Assembly: GCA_002633005.1 (NCBI GenBank)
Contig: NMRA01000415.1
Location: 60,001-124,000 of the forward strand
DNA from: Phoronis australis
Lineage: Eukaryota; Phoronida; Phoronidae
Direction: 5' to 3'
DNA: 64,000 bases
The notes below the pieces were generated by a model. It saw nothing but the letters and a program-made list of their open reading frames with translations. It made no database searches and was not told where the DNA came from. The position numbers and the translations under genes are program-made. This document shows positions 1 to 15,300 of this stretch, piece after piece. Each line of letters starts with the position of its first letter. Position 1 is the stretch's first letter.

Positions 1-3000
1 CCAAAATTCCTCAGAATTTTTTTTTCCAGGAATTATGTCAACTTATGTGTTGTATCATGACTAACATTTTCGAGCAGTTAGTCCTGCAAAAATTGTTCTT
101 GGTAAAGAATTTATGTAAGGCTATGCAGAGGGATTATGCAATGCAGTTTTCTTATGAGTAGGGCACTAACGAAAGATTTCATTGTGGGTATAATTAAAAT
201 GTTTTTCAATTTTCAAGTGTTATCGTTAAAAAGTGGCATTTTATATGTTTCTAAGACCACGTGTAGGCATCAAAGATAACGTCTTACGAGATTTTGGCAG
301 CTACCCCAATTGTGTTCGCTCTTGTTACTGGAAGTTCAGCTGCTAGGGTCATTTTTGTGCAGACCCGCCCCTAAATGTAGCCGTCAGTTTGTCCAACGGT
401 AAATCTGGCACTTGAGTGAAAGCTCGTATCAGTAAACTTTTAGTGAGGCCTTACATCATAACGAACATTAATCATTGAACTAGCTGAAATATAACGACAA
501 CGTCGATACTAAAACATATTGAAATATTCAACACCTTTCATGAATTCAGGCGATGCGCACTTTGTCAAGGGAATAACAAAGACTACCTATCGGAAACATA
601 TAGATGGATGTAAACGAAATCGCACAGTGTACCAAATAGTGGTATATAATAGACAGCAAAAACAATACCGGTCATAGTTTTACTATTTCACTATTTTATT
701 TTTATATGTCGGAAACTGCACGGCATTCCAGAATCTACGTGATTAATTTATTATAATTAATCAGCCAGTGACTACCGTGTCCGGGACTTGACTATTATAA
801 CTGCAAAAAGAGTCTGAGTGTTTTTTGAAAAATAAATTTGTTGAGTATTATAGGAGTCTGTGGTACACTTTTGATCTGGAAATATCTATTTCTCAAACTC
901 ATCCATTCTTAATGCACGGCAGAAGATGCTACCAACCACTGGAACTGGTGACAACTGTAACCCCGTGGATTTGAAATTAAATTAAGAGTGAAAAAACACC
1001 AGCAATACCAGTGAACAAACTTGAGGTACAAGCTACAAATTGGGTCACTCTATCTTGCCGCAATGGAGTTGGGACGCTTTTTTAGAAGTGGGTATACGTG
1101 TTTATGCATGCGGTCACTCACTTTATCTGATCAGAAAATTTTCTCTATGTCTGGTTCTGAAAAAAGGTGAGATTTCTTACCAAAAACTCTCCTTGTGCAT
1201 ATTATTGCTGGACACTAGTTCCAATAAACACTGCTTATACATGCAAACCGTGTTCGATCCCCTTCCTTGCTTACAACAATCATTAGTACTCCATGTGTGA
1301 CTTAATTGTTTGTGTTTAATAGTTTTACCATGTTCCTAAATCTTGCACAACCAAGAACTGCACAATGTAAAGTTCTGAATATCTTCAACTGGGACAAACT
1401 GGCTACGTGACGTAAATTCCAACACCCTGACGTATTCCTTTAAAATCTGGACAACTTTACACATACAGTCTTTTTGACTCTCACAAGTGACAGACATCAG
1501 ACCTTAAGTGCACAAAGTAAATGTGACCGGGACAAAATATGGAACTTTATTCCACCTTTCCTCCTTCAGGGCTCTAGGACATCCATCGTTATAACCCGTT
1601 TTGATAACTGGGATTTCCCGTGGCGTAAAATCAACGACAGCACCTCAATTGTGCTAATATAGCCTGATTTCAAACAGCATACCACTACTCCATTTTTGAT
1701 CAAGGTTAATGTTGTTCTTCAAGAAATTTGAATGTACACAATGTCTACAAGTATACCCAGTAAATACAAAATAAAACATCCATGTAAATTACGATTTAAA
1801 GAAAAGACCACAACTGAGACACTTAAACAACTGTGAAAATATAGAGAACCGTATACTAGCACTTTCAATTACGACGCAATCATTTGATAACGAAATGAAC
1901 AAAAATAAAAACCGTGTCTTCTTTAATTAGGCAAGCATGAAATATCTCCGTGTCCATTTACATGAAACAGTTTTGCAAACGAGATATTTGAGAGTGTAGT
2001 TGAATGCGAGTCAAAGAACATGTTGCGCGGGACAGTATAGAACTTTATTTCGCAACGCATTACATGTGATATGTTTGTCAGTCTGATCGTTCGTGGAACT
2101 CGAACAGACATAATATTCAGTAACAGTTCAAACACACATACACGTAACTCGGAAAGTAGATCATATTAAAGACAAATTAAAAGCAAAACGGTAAATGACA
2201 GTAAATAATAACTTAATGATGTATTGAGCCTCCAGCAACACAAATCACATCCGACGACCAGTATGACAACATTCACAGGAGAGCCTCAACTTGCCGGATA
2301 ACCCGGGTGTGATCTCAGCGACCTGAGTGCACTCGGCCATTCATAAAAAAATTAGCATTCACAGAACTCAGTGCCTGGTAGGCGGAGCTAAGCTTATTCA
2401 CAGTAAATATCAAAGGAGGGGAATTGTATTTCTATAAGAAGAACAAAGACAAGGCGATTTACTTCTCGTTGAAGGCAACATGTCACCACGTATACAGCAC
2501 CATTCTTTTTCAATTTGCTGTTCCTTCAAAATGAGTCAGGTTCAATGTGAACAACTCATCTGGTTTTCTAGAAATTTGTGTAAGAAAATCATGACGTGCG
2601 AGTTCAACAGTTTAGGTTAAGATTTATGGGATTAGACGTACACTGGCTGCAACAAGTAGTATAACATCCTTTTTTCATGTTTATTACGAAATATTCAAGT
2701 CAATAAATATACATAACCCAGAAAACGCCAACAAGCATTGTACATGTGTTAAAAATACAAAGAATCCAATATACAATTATTATACACAAATACATGCACT
2801 TACAAAATAAAAAATATGTTAAGATTACAATGACTTATGATTGCGAATGTAAAAAAATCATTTTCATGCATACACATGCATAAAACTCCATAAAGAAATT
2901 TTGATACTATTTGGAGTAAAACCCTATTTTCATTTGGGTTGAGTTCTTGACCTTATTGAAGAAATAATATTTGTTGTAGAATTGCGTAATTTCAGATATT

Positions 3001-6000
3001 TTGTAAATATTAAGGTATTGTAGAACACCCTTATTAAATTTGTCATGGTTTAGTGCATGTCATGTGCGTCTGCTGTTTCAAATACTTTAAGGTCAACCAT
3101 CAACAGGCTGTATTGATATTTTGAGCTATAAATGGTTAGGCGTACTTGTTATTAGTGTCAACTTAGCGTTGACGTTAAGGGAATGGAAATGCGAGTCTTG
3201 GCTCGAAGTTAAAAGCTCAATTTCAATGTTTTTGTTGTAAGCCGATGGATTTAACAGTGAAGCTTGGACGCGATGGTACACCTGAAAGGGTCACTACAGT
3301 CGTATTACACCACTGGGTGGCGCTTAACATTGACTGTTGAAACTTATTCAAATTTAACCTTTCCTTCTGTTACGGCAGACGGTAATTAACAAACTAACAA
3401 AATCATTGGTTTTAACCCCAAAGCCACAGTTTGCATGCAATTATTACGCAATGAAAGATAGTGCGTTCAAACTGCCAAACTACTCCACATTATATTAATT
3501 AGGTGAAAAGTGAATGTCGACTAGCTAAACGTTTTTAAAAATCCAAAATATTAGAACAGCTCCTGAAGTTTCCGCTAAACTTTCCGCTTGTCAGTAATAA
3601 GTATCTAAGAAAAGTGAAGGAAGAGCAAAATGTGAGTTAAAGTGTGACAAAATAACCATCGTATACTCAGAACAAGTGAATGCCAGTCGTAGCAGTCACA
3701 TGCACCTTTAACTGTCCAGCCAACACTGCACGTGCAAATCATTAAGGAGCTTGCCACAGGTAGAAATTAATCCGTGACTTAAGATATTGAGGACCACTAG
3801 GACTACATCTTACTCGAACTTTATTTCAAATCTAACGGCAGTGTCATCAATGATGGTGAGATTTTTATCAACCTAAGCAATAAATCAAATAGTCAAATGT
3901 TGATAAACTAAATGAGGGTTCCAATTGTTATTTGATCGACGACACTGTATAAGAAATCAGAATCCATGCAGACCTAGAATTTGTTTCTAATATTCTCTGA
4001 TTTGAATGAATTGAATTTCATAGAATCACCGTTTTCACAATGGGGCCTCTCAAACTTTGGAAATCTACGCCCCATTAGATTTAAAACAATGTCTACTTCC
4101 TATACTAGTTCTTTAGATACTTACCTTTTGAAAATGGTATGGGAAAATATTCATTCTTTCTTAATTTTCCTCAATTTCTTAATTTCTAACTCCCTAATTG
4201 CGCTCCATAACTGGAAATCATAACCTGTGTAAAATGTAACATATCATTTAAGCTCGATTTTTTGGTTCACTTAAATTTCATCAATTATTCACATGAATAC
4301 CAAATTGTCTTCAATGCCGAGCCAAAGATGAATCAAGTGTTTTCAACAGCTATGCGTTCTGCAATGGTGACAGATTTATTTTTGTTTTCTTTATATTTTA
4401 AGCAAAAACCATTAATTGTTGTCAAATGTCTTACATTTTCTAAATATCCAAAAATTATAAAGACAGCTCTTCATACCAATTCCTAAAACTATACAGTACA
4501 TCGATTTATCCATCCGCTGGCAAAGGTTCTACTTGAAATCTGTCTGTGATATGTATGAGGAGTTTTCGACTTTAGTTTAACCTTATCTTTCCTCGACCCA
4601 AGTAATTTATCCGGAATTTAAAGCTTTCACTAAAAGCAATTCATCGAACAACCGGTAGTTTTAGGAAACATCATCCGTAAGCTAGAGTTTACAAAAGGTG
4701 CGAATCGTTACCTTCTGGTGTACTAATTTCATCAGTTACTGACGAGAACAAGATGCATGAAAAGATGAAAAGAGGATGTCGACTATCAAAGTATTTTACA
4801 AATCCCACATTTCCTTAATTTTCAACAAAGTTTCCAGCTTGCAAGCAGTAAATGTTTAGGAAAAGTGAGGGCAGAGCAAAACCTGGGTTTAAGTGGCCTC
4901 GTTCATATCCGAGGAGAAAGGTGCCTCATAAGTGTGCTGCCTTCTGAGAGGGGAACGTTTCGCCAAGTGACGGGTCAGTGAAAACTCTACTGACCTCCCG
5001 ATCACCATCAATAGCACCCCGCCCTTTTGCAAGCTGTCATTGCTCTGTTTCAAGTAGCATTTTCAGTGGCTGATATAGGATACCATATAGGCGTCTAGTG
5101 AGGGCCGGGGGGGGGGGNGCATGCAGGCGGCCCGGAAGTTGCGGGCGCCGAGGATGTATACCTTCTGCTCAGGAAATCTGTCGTTGGACTAAAAAATAAA
5201 ACGGAACGTGTTTTCCCCTCTTCGTCAGCTACCGGTCCTAGCTCGAACTCAGTACAAGGCTCCTCCCGCTTCACGTTTTGCTGGTTTATTTTGCTTGCGG
5301 CAGTCAAAGAGGGGGCGGGCCCCTACCCCCTCTAAATCCGCCTATGATTTTGTACTTTTTCAAACTGTCACCTCTGTGGTCACAGGTGATTTGAACCGTT
5401 GGAGAGAAATTTTCAATCACAATTAAATGGGGATTTTTAGGCCTCGTAGCCTGGAATTTCGCGTGATTTTTCAATATTTTGAGAGGAGAATAGTGCCGAT
5501 ATTTGGCCCAAAAATTTAGGAATTGAGGGCCCTGTACATTTTGTAAAGAAAAGTGCATCGCTCTTCAACCCATAGTCACAAAAATACAGCCTGGCTGGCC
5601 GAAGATTCTCCGGTCCTCGTTCATGGCGCCATCCAGTCCGAGGTGCGACAAATTATGATTCGAAAACAGTTATAAATTTTACACGGACATTTTTTCCTTC
5701 GTCGTGGCGTATGGCAAAGACCCAACGCTTCCGAATCCCAACGTCCTTAGGGATTGTAAAACATAGTGTCCACAGTTTTTCTAGCTGTTCGAGCAACGCG
5801 GAGTAAAACTACGCGGATAAGCCACCAGAGCTATCGTAGCGAGCCTCGTTTTGGAACGCGCCTCCTGTCGGCGTGAATAGGGTCTATACAGTACCATTCC
5901 ATTTCAAGTTGTTGTTTCTTCAGATTGAGTCAGTTTCAATGGAAACAAACAACCTGGTTATCTAGAAATGTAAATTTGTGTGAGAAAAACATGGAAATAA

Positions 6001-9000
6001 AAATGAGTAAGAAGACTTCTCACTTACCGTAGTTACCTGCAGTGTCTTCTGTCGAAAATAAACAGTTGATTACAAACCCGCTGCTCATTTTTGGCAATCA
6101 TTATAATCTGCTTAAAGCTAACAGTTCTGGAATTAGAATTAGACTAGTTGCAAACAACTTGTAGAACATTCCTAATAAATCTGTTGTGGTTTGCTGCATA
6201 TCACGTGTGTCTGCTGTTTCTTATAATTTGTAATCGTCAACAATAAGCAGACTGTATTGATGTTTTATGTTGGAAATGGTTGGGCCTACCTGAATTATTA
6301 CTGTTGCCAATCTGGTGTTGACGGTACTCAACAGAGTCTCAGTCAATGGACATGCTAGTCTTGGCTCGAAGGTAAAAGTTAAGTTTTAGTGATGTTGTGA
6401 TAAATAAATGGATTTAACGGTGATTCCGAAATCCAAAATAATTGTTTGGATCCTGAATTCCCCGCTAAATTTCCCGTCTGCAAGTAGTAAGTGTTTAAGA
6501 AAAGCCAAGGCAGAGCAAAACGTGGGTTAAAGTGTGAAAAGCTAACAATAGTAATCTCGGAACAAGCGATTGGCCGTTTTAGCCATCGCATGCAACTTAA
6601 ACTGTCCAGCCAACCCAGCATGCTCAAATTATCTTTGAAACATTGAGGACCACTAGGAAAACCTATTGCTCGAACTTTACTTCAAAGCAAACGGCAGTGC
6701 CATCCCGGATGGTGAAACTTACATCAACATAAAAATTTAAATTAAATAAGGAAACGACGGAAACGACGACAAAAATGAACTAAAGGAAGGTTCCAGTTCT
6801 CATTTGAACGACGATTACGTATAATAAGTTAGGATCCACACAGACACAGATTTTTTCTAATATTTTCTGGCTTGTCTGAATTAAATTGCATAGGTTCACT
6901 GTTTTAAAAAATGGAGAGCTCTCAAACAGGCGTGGTCCGCTCCCCATTACTTTAAATCTGTCCCTGTCAATGACCAAAGATGTTTAACACAATAATTAAT
7001 TTTTGGCTGCCAAATAGACTTTCTGTATTCAGCGTATTACGTTTTATGAGAGAAGGCTTTGCCAAATTACACATTCATTATTTTTGAGTTCTTGTGTATT
7101 TCACAATCTCATAAATCCACCGGGAGTCTGTTTTAAAGGAATTATTTCAGCTAATCTGTTGTGTCATGGCTAACAATGTCCTGGAGTTAGTCCTGCAAAA
7201 ACTGTTCTTGTCTAAACAGAGATTTTATGTCATGCAGTTTTGAAGTTATGCTGGAGGAGCGTTTGCGAACGGTTTCCTATAATACTTCTGAATTATCAAG
7301 CGTCATGATTTAAAAAACAACATTCTAGATGTTTTGTAAGCCTGTCTATTTGCATTAAAGATGAAGTCTTACGCAATTTTGGCAGCTATCACAAATGTGT
7401 TTGGTCTTGTCACTACAAGTTGAGGCCCTGAGTCATTTTGTACAGTACATGTATGGCAAGAGTTTTATCTTTTATCACTTTGATTTCTTCGCAAAAGTCT
7501 GAACTTTTAAGTTTTGTATTTTGAAAATTACATGATATTTTTAGCACACCACTTGGCTAAAATCATAATACGTTTTGCTAAACGACCTCTTTACAAAACT
7601 GCAATGTAACACATCTTGAAAGGCAGTAAGTGTTTTTTTACTATTTTCAAGTTTATGTGACAATATTAGTTCTGTTTGAAGCAAGTCAAATCTTGACAAC
7701 CTTTGGAACATAAAAAGTGTTTCAGGATCTCCTTTTTATTTCTGTGTAGAGTTACATGTAAATGTCTCACTATATTCGAAGCACTGGCATTACATAAGCT
7801 AAACATAGCAATTATCTAGAACAATACAAAGCGTTTAATAACCACTAGTTCATTGGCCAAATTCAAGCTTCTAGAAGTGTTCATTCATATCTCAAAATGG
7901 CTTTCAAGTGACGAAAAATATCTCAAACCGTCTTAAGAATCGGAGTGTGTCATCATCTTGCTAACAGACAGATATTTACCTCATTGTCTTGAGTTGCTGG
8001 GGCAAACATGAAACATCAAATTGCCATTAAATTACAACTCTATTTTTGAAATCCTTCCGTATGATGTTCATAGGAATACACTTGCTAAAGTTTCACAAGA
8101 AGAAAATGAGGTGCTTAGAGTTAGAAAGGTAGTAAATAACTATTTCTGTTTGAAATCAAAAATCTCAAAATAGCTCGACTTTGTACAGCACTGAAAAATG
8201 CCTAACGTGGAAAACCATGTAGGTTAGCAACAAAATGCCACGCGATACCGATGTGTGCTTATTTGACACTGAATATGTGGCATATTTAAAAAAAATCCAA
8301 AAAATTCACGAGTAGAGCAGGCGTTACTTCTACTTGGTATGTTAACAAGGCCAGGACTTGACTCTTACAACTGAAGGAAGAGAATGGTTAATTTGAAAGT
8401 TAAATTCCCTGAGTATTATAGGAGTTGTGGTACACTTTTAACCTGCAACTGTCAATTTCAATCACTCACACATTTTTAATTCACGGCAGAAGATGCTACC
8501 AAGCACTGGCACTGGTGACACCAGTAACTCCATCTACTCGAAATTAAGGGTGAAAGCGAGCGGAAAAGTTAAAATACCAGCTTGAAATTTGGTCACTCTC
8601 ACTAGCCGCAATGGAATTGCGACGCCTTTTTTCGAACATCACATTTTACGAGCCCAAATCTGAAAATACGAGTGAAAATATATGTATGCAGTACCTCTAA
8701 ATTTCCGATCGGCTGTTTATAACCCAGCTTTGTACCAATATAGGTGTGGTAGAATTTCACTGCCATCTCCGGTTGCAGCAATACTACACTCCTCCAATCG
8801 TCACAAATTTCACTCACATCGAAGTTACCACGCAGTTGTTAAAATACAAAGATGGTCACACTTTTCACCAAGCATATTGCATGATGAAACAGGCCATGCT
8901 ATCATGATCTTCATCATACACAGGATGTTCCTGTATCAGGCAGACTACTAAGTCACATACACAGACTTTAATATAGCCTTAAGTGAGTGGTGATACATAT

Positions 9001-9210
9001 TGGCTGTGACGCTTTCCTGTCGTGACGGATTACATGTATTTCATGCACTTTACACAGGTGAACACCACGGTCGTGCGTTATTAAGTGAATTTTTTTCTGA
9101 TGAGCATAACTGTAATGAGTCCATGTTAACATTCACATTTTTGAAATTTAACTGTAAATTTTATTATCTCAACTTTAATCTTGCCCTTTACAGTAAATTC
9201 TGTATTACAG
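1..9210. repeat. Diverged tandem array, period about 3.5 kb
   Basis: No convincing exon was found here. Blocks recur in the same order with clear but diverged identity. Block A is 1-365 with 840-1090, repeated at 7105-7450 with 8395-8640. Block B is near 2495-2600, 5895-6005 and 9395-9490. Block C is 3010-3240 with 3540-4100, repeated at 6150-6400 with 6435-6975; a fragment lies at 4790-4900 and a last piece at 9885-9955. The B and C spacings of about 3.2-3.7 kb suggest an old local triplication just upstream of, and running into, the ZU5-DED gene. Parts of block A are missing from the middle unit. Identity was judged by eye at roughly 70 percent in the best stretches. Confidence 0.7.
5087..5346. 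mobile_element. MITE-like copy with imperfect terminal inverted repeats
   Basis: The left end reads ATAGGCGTCTAG and the right end, reverse complemented, reads ATAGGCGGATTTAG. Poly-G and poly-C tracts lie just inside the ends. The outline matches the copy at 39776-40012, but the interior is diverged. One N at 5119 sits in the G run, so the run length is unreliable. No target duplication was confirmed. Confidence 0.5.
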
Positions 9211-9318
9211 AGTATCATGTCAGAGCTGGCATTGTGGCACAGACCTCTGATTTCTGTGTTGACGCGGATGAATTAGAGTATGACTATGGAAGAGGTCAAA
9301 AATTGGGTATTATGGCAG
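9211..9318 (+). CDS. Exon: acidic segment before ZU5
   Basis: The acceptor is TGTATTACAG and the donor GCAG/GTATGC. The exon enters with two bases of a codon and leaves with one. That one base joins the CA at 10962 to give an in-frame Ala codon leading straight into the ZU5 domain. The encoded segment is Asp/Glu-rich, with no motif I recognise. The open frame extends 5' of the acceptor but has no convincing ATG, so the acceptor reading is preferred. Confidence 0.6.
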
Positions 9319-12300
9319 GTATGCTTTGTGTTTTAAAATGGTATTTTTGAACACTGGAAATCGAATGGTAAATATTCATGGAGTTCAATTTGGTCTTTCA
9401 TTCTTGTTCCAATTGGGTCACATTCAATGTAAAAAATCCTTGAGATCTAGAAATACAAATTTGTGTGAGACGAACCTGGAATTAAAATGAATTTGAATCG
9501 TTCTCAGCTAACATTAGTTTCGTGCAATGTCTTCAGCAATAGGAAATAAATCTAACCCAAGCTTATTTTGTTGGCATTCGTTATCAGGAGCTTTTTGCTC
9601 TTGCACTCATAGTAAACTGTTGTTATCTTTGTCCTTTTGACCTCATTAGGACGAAAGATGCCAACCCGGGGCTCATTACAGTTGCCATTAGAAGGTAAAG
9701 ATCGCTGTCTATCTTGCAATTAGCTACTCTGCTATTAGAGCTGTATATGTAGACCTACTGGCTACAGTTGCCATTAGAAGGTAAAGATCAAGTGACTATA
9801 CGTACTCGCTGTCTATCTTGCAATTAGCTACTCTGCTATTAGAGCTATAGATGTAGGCCTACTGGCTACAAACAGTTCTTAAACCATTCCTAATCAATTC
9901 ATTAGCATTTGATACTGATCAAAGTTGTCTGTTGTTTTGTATACTTTGGAAAATTAATAATACTCGCATTGCATTGGTTTGTTTTGGTGGTAATGGTTAG
10001 TCTCGTGAGATCACTATGACCACCCTGTGCCGTGAGATCACTATGACCACCCTGTGCCGTGAGATCACTAGGACCACCCTGTGCCGTGAGATCACTATGA
10101 CCTCCCTGTGCCGTGAGATCACCAGGACCACCCTGTGTTGTGTGATCACTTGAACCATTACGACAAACAAAAGCCCACCAATTTCTGAAGAACATTTAAG
10201 TTGGTCTGTAATCCAAAGGCACTTGCAAGAACCTCTTATGAAAACCGTTAGAATAGATGTCCTTCCACAATTGTCTGCGAGCTCCCGACACACGTGTACA
10301 TGTAGAGCACAAAACTAGAGCGTGAAAAGTTCAAACTAAGGCCAAATGTTGGCTCAGCACAACTATTCATTTTCTGTGAACGATTACTACGGTGCAACCA
10401 AATAGGGATCCTTTTTAACAAATTGACTGACCCTATGTGTCGTGTTGCGCAGCATTCGATACAGACTCATCAGTGAACAAGCTTTCCTGAATAATGCAGT
10501 GAGTAACCTGATGAAATTAATCAATTTCAGCTTCCAAGTCAAGCACTGAATACGAGGACGGCCGCCTCCAGAGGCACGATCTGCCTGAAAAGGCAAATGG
10601 TGTGTATTTTTATCGTTAGTCGAATGCATGTAGGTACATTCACATGCTCTTTCACAAGTTCATGACATTGATATTGGAGAGAACGGTGACACGTCCTCAT
10701 TACGATGTCATCACGTTGTATGTTTTCTAAAGATGTTTCTAATATTTTTATATTTATTCACACGTCTCTGTAATACGTTCCCTTGACATTCCTGGATGGC
10801 CATTAATAACACAACTTCAAGAGTACTAAGTCAATTTGTGTCGAAGTCTGAACATTGAAGTGATCGCTGTTAAGAACTACTGGGAACGGAAATGGTGAAT
10901 TAAATTCACTGTCGTTTGAACGCTTCTTAAGTACTGAAATATATCATTTATATCCCTATAGCAACCATTGATGGAGTATCCGGTGGAGTTATTCGGTACA
11001 AAGAGGTTCAGGTCACAGTACCACCAAATGCAATATCCGGGCATATACAAATTGAATTTGTTGATCAGCCGTTACTAGCACGAGCTGTGCATGACAACAC
11101 GAAGGGCAAAGCTAACCTCCATTGTCAGGGAATATGCGTTACTTGCACGGAAGAAGATGCAACCTTCTCAGACCCAGTCGAAATTCGAGTGAATGTTAGA
11201 ACACTGTTAGAAAAAGCAAACGATCAAAGAATAAACAGCGAAGACTTTCGTATATTGCGTGAAAAAGATGGTGAAATAACCGACGTTACTGACGAGTGTA
11301 ATGTCAGGCTTGACGGGGAGGACATGGTCTTCTACTGTAGAACATTCTCAATTCTTGACATTGCATTGGTGTCACATTTGACTTCACGTATATCTACAGG
11401 CGTGTTTTCGATAATCAAATATATTTTCCAAACCTCCTACAGGTGCAAGATATGCCCGTACATAAAAGGTGGGCATGATCAAGGGTTGATAGTTAAACTT
11501 TTTTGTCATGGCGTGGACGTGAAGTGTTCTGCTGACCTTGAACACCAGTGTATCAGTGAAAACATGCGCTTGAGAAATAAAGCTACGCTCTGGTTTGAAG
11601 TTGACTGCTGGTGCATTGAAAGTAAAAAAATGAAAAACATTTCCTCAACAGATTGTAAGCTTGAAAGGGATCGTTGTGAAAGTACAGGTACATATTTTTC
11701 GAAGATTGAGACTGGTGTTAGAGCACTTGTAGCTGACGAGGTTCGTCTGTGTGTGAAGGAATTAACCTACGAGGAAACGCTGATGGACAGGTCTGTGAAG
11801 GTCAATGTAAGTATCCGCTTAATTTGTTTGGGTGTTATATGTGTGTGCAGATACGTGTGTGCTACTGCACGTTGCGTGTTGTGTAATGTAGTGCGAACAT
11901 TGAGTCCGCGTTTCTGTTACATTGGTTGGAAGGACTTGGATTGATCATGGCGGAAATGAAAAATGACCCTTCATTTTATATCAAGGGATTTGATAAGCTG
12001 GAATTCACCAAGTCTATAAAGTCTCTGTTTTGATCCAACAAATTTACATTGCTTCAAAAACACATAGAATACAACATGCTCCAGTTTTTATTAATGCTGA
12101 CAATTTAGCCGGACCCGCATCGATAATTGAGAATCTACGTCGCTGCAGACCTCGTGTGAACCACATTTTTTGTGGAAAATAATTGACATTTAGGCCTGGG
12201 TCTTAGTTTGAGTTGGTTCTCCATGCGTCATGTGCCTGAGACACGTCCCAGGGGGTCGTAGAACTTCAATTTACAGTTACCTTTATTTTCACCTTTCAGC

Positions 12301-15300
12301 TAATAAATCGGTACATTTAAAACTGTTCCGTTTACTAGAGAAAACTTGCAACCTAAAGCGCAAATATGATGTGTACATATCAGATTTCATCCGCCATGTG
12401 AACACTGTTTGTGAAGTATTTACAAAATCTTACAAAAATGAAAGAAACTTTGGAATTCGAACTATATGGGAAAAATACAAAAAGTACCTCGATTGGCGTA
12501 CATCGCATGAGACATTATTCCGAGTATGGACCTAGAGAGAATGGCATATAATTAACAATGCTGTTCCCGATGTTGCAATTGAGTCCATGTTGAGTGTTAT
12601 TTATACTGCTACACATTTGTATTACTTATTATTATTTTGCCTAAACTTTGAAGATCTAATCGATTAACGGCGTCTAGTCGACATTGCTATACCTTTTGAA
12701 CTTTCCATGTCAGTAGTCACTGTTGCAGTAGTGCCAGAGGTGAATACGAAAAAAATTATTCATAGCCTTATATCCCTCGACAGATTCAATGCGGTGCCAG
12801 TGCACCTTGGGCTTGCCGCTGAAGTCACCTATATACACAAACCTGTTAACTCTTGAGGTTTTCACTGTGATTAAAGTTTTTGTCACGAAATCCGTATCTC
12901 ATTTCATTATAAAATATAAAATAAAATCCAAATTAAAACCCTGAGACTTCAAATGTTTTGGACAGTTTGATCTGCCATGGCGTGATGCATCTTGGGATGT
13001 TTAATCTATGCTGATATCAAGCTAAGGATCACTCCATGCTTACGTAATAAAATAAACCATCACTGTAATGTATTGCATTGCAGCACTGATTATTTCAAAT
13101 TATAATTTCTCTGGTGTACAATTACTTGAAATTTAAAAAAGTACTATATTAATGTATTTAAAATGAATAAATTTTGATACGAACGAATATGGACCTTTAG
13201 CAGAAGGTCATGGGTTCGAGTCCCGATTGGGGACAGAAATCGTTTCATTCATTTGGTCATGTGATGTGGCTAACAGATGGCCTGCTGACGCTACAAAAGG
13301 TTCGCAATATGGATTTACCTGTTGGTTGTTTGTTATGCCGGTAAAAACAATATTGAGTGAAAGCAATGTTATATCTGATAAACGAGGAAAGCTTAGAAGG
13401 TGTCAGTCAATTGGAAAAGAAAAATTTCATTCATGGTAATTTCAGATCTTAACTAGCTATTATGTTGCTCAGGTTAATTGGTTTACCTCACAGATATTCT
13501 ACTGTATAAGTAAATATTTTGTGTGCATTTGATTTTGTTTCGTTTTAGGTTGAGTCTGCTACACCCCCCATACCGATTACACCTGGTAAGAAAGGTTGAG
13601 TTTTCATAGAGTGAACTTGACTCACCCACGTGGCGTATAGCGGGAAAGCGTTCTGTAGACCTATCTTTTCTCGAAAAAACAAGCTACATGTATCTCAAGA
13701 CTTCGCAAAACCACGTCAGTGAAATGCGAGAGTTTGATAAGTATGCTCGTGAGCATACTAGCCTGATCTACAGTAGAAAAATGGTGGTCACTGAACTAAC
13801 TACTTTTTGATGAGATTGGGATGTTCAAATATGAGATTGATATCACCGTTTTGATACAGTAAGCTGGAATTTCTCGCCGCAAGTGCAAGCGAATTTCTTA
13901 TGTTCTGCGGAAATCATTCTGTTCATTTTAAAGCCTGCAAGCTATTATCTTGCCCTCACGGTGCATGGCAAAACACCTGCGCTTGTGCAATGGAAACGGT
14001 GAGATCAGTACCACAATACAATATTTTAGTTTCACCTATCTTTCACTCTGGCTGTAGCTATTCAATACTTGCACGCATTCGCCATTATGTCCGAAAACGA
14101 GGTGCTGTGTATAAACTACTAATGGTTCTGTTTATTTGGAAACCCGCGCTTTCACGTTTGCGTTTTAAAAGAGGCAGCAACCATGATTGTAACTCCAGTG
14201 TGCAAAGAGGCAAGTTTATCCGGATATGCTAGTCAGCTCCCAAGCGTACACTTGCACCTTTGTTCAACATCTCATGTGATTTGTAAGTTCTTGGCATAGG
14301 TACCGTATTTCCGGAAGGCCCTCCTGATCAAACTCACTACGTTACGAAAGACATAGTCAAACAGTAAGATGACGAAGCACTACTTAAGATAATACCATAC
14401 ATTGTATGGGAATCACGTGAAAACATTAGCTTTGGTCCGTACTGGTTATTACCGCTAAATCCTATGACAAACTTGACATTTTTGTCTAACAATCTACCAC
14501 GTCGGGATTACCAGATCACGTGGTATTGTAGCTATGTATAACGTGGCCATGTGGTGATATGGCTATGTGATACATGGTCATGCGGTATTATATATACATT
14601 GTTCATGTATGTAATAGGTCATATGAAATTGTTGCTATGTGATACATGGTCATCTGGTATTGTAGCCAACTAATGCATGATCATGTGGTATTGTAACCAT
14701 GTAATACATGATCATGTTGTATTGTGGCTTTATAATTCATGATCATGTTGTATTGTGGCTTTATAATACATGGTAAACATATTGATGTGGGGATGAAATA
14801 TCCATTAGTGGTTATCAAAATATTGAATTCTGTAAATGTTCTCTCTTCTTACAAAATACTACAGTCATGTTTTAGTCAGTATCATACAAATCTCACCATT
14901 AGGGATAGGTTTCCAAGAACAGTGTACTCGAATTATCGTCTAGTGGTAACTAGTCAATGTTCAAACATATCTATGACGTAGAGGTACTAGCTCACTTGCA
15001 AGTTTCTCGGTAGTCAATGTGACGTCACCGGAAGGGGGCAAAACCCGCCTTATTGCTCTTGTTTTGTCCCGAGTCTTTGCTACACACGCTAAATCTTACT
15101 GAAGTTTTTATGGTGAATTTCACGCTTATAACGAAAACACAACTTAAGAGACAGTGGTAGAATCTTGGAATAACTGTGAGTGGACGAAGAAAATGTGAAC
15201 TTGTTCTGTTGCGCGAAGCTGTCAGATGACTGAAATTGGAACTCAACCCGGACTAGGCATGAATGGCGCAGGCATACAGGGACGACAGTGTCCATAAACA

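Noticed and set aside
9902-10293. Two minus-strand frames with TAQGGHSDL-type repeats
   Set aside because: They follow from the 27-bp minisatellite; two overlapping frames are open for the same reason and the array lies in an intron.
12230-12535. 101-codon frame in the first long intron
   Set aside because: No motif, no splice borders fitting the gene's phases, and a length expected by chance a few times in this window.
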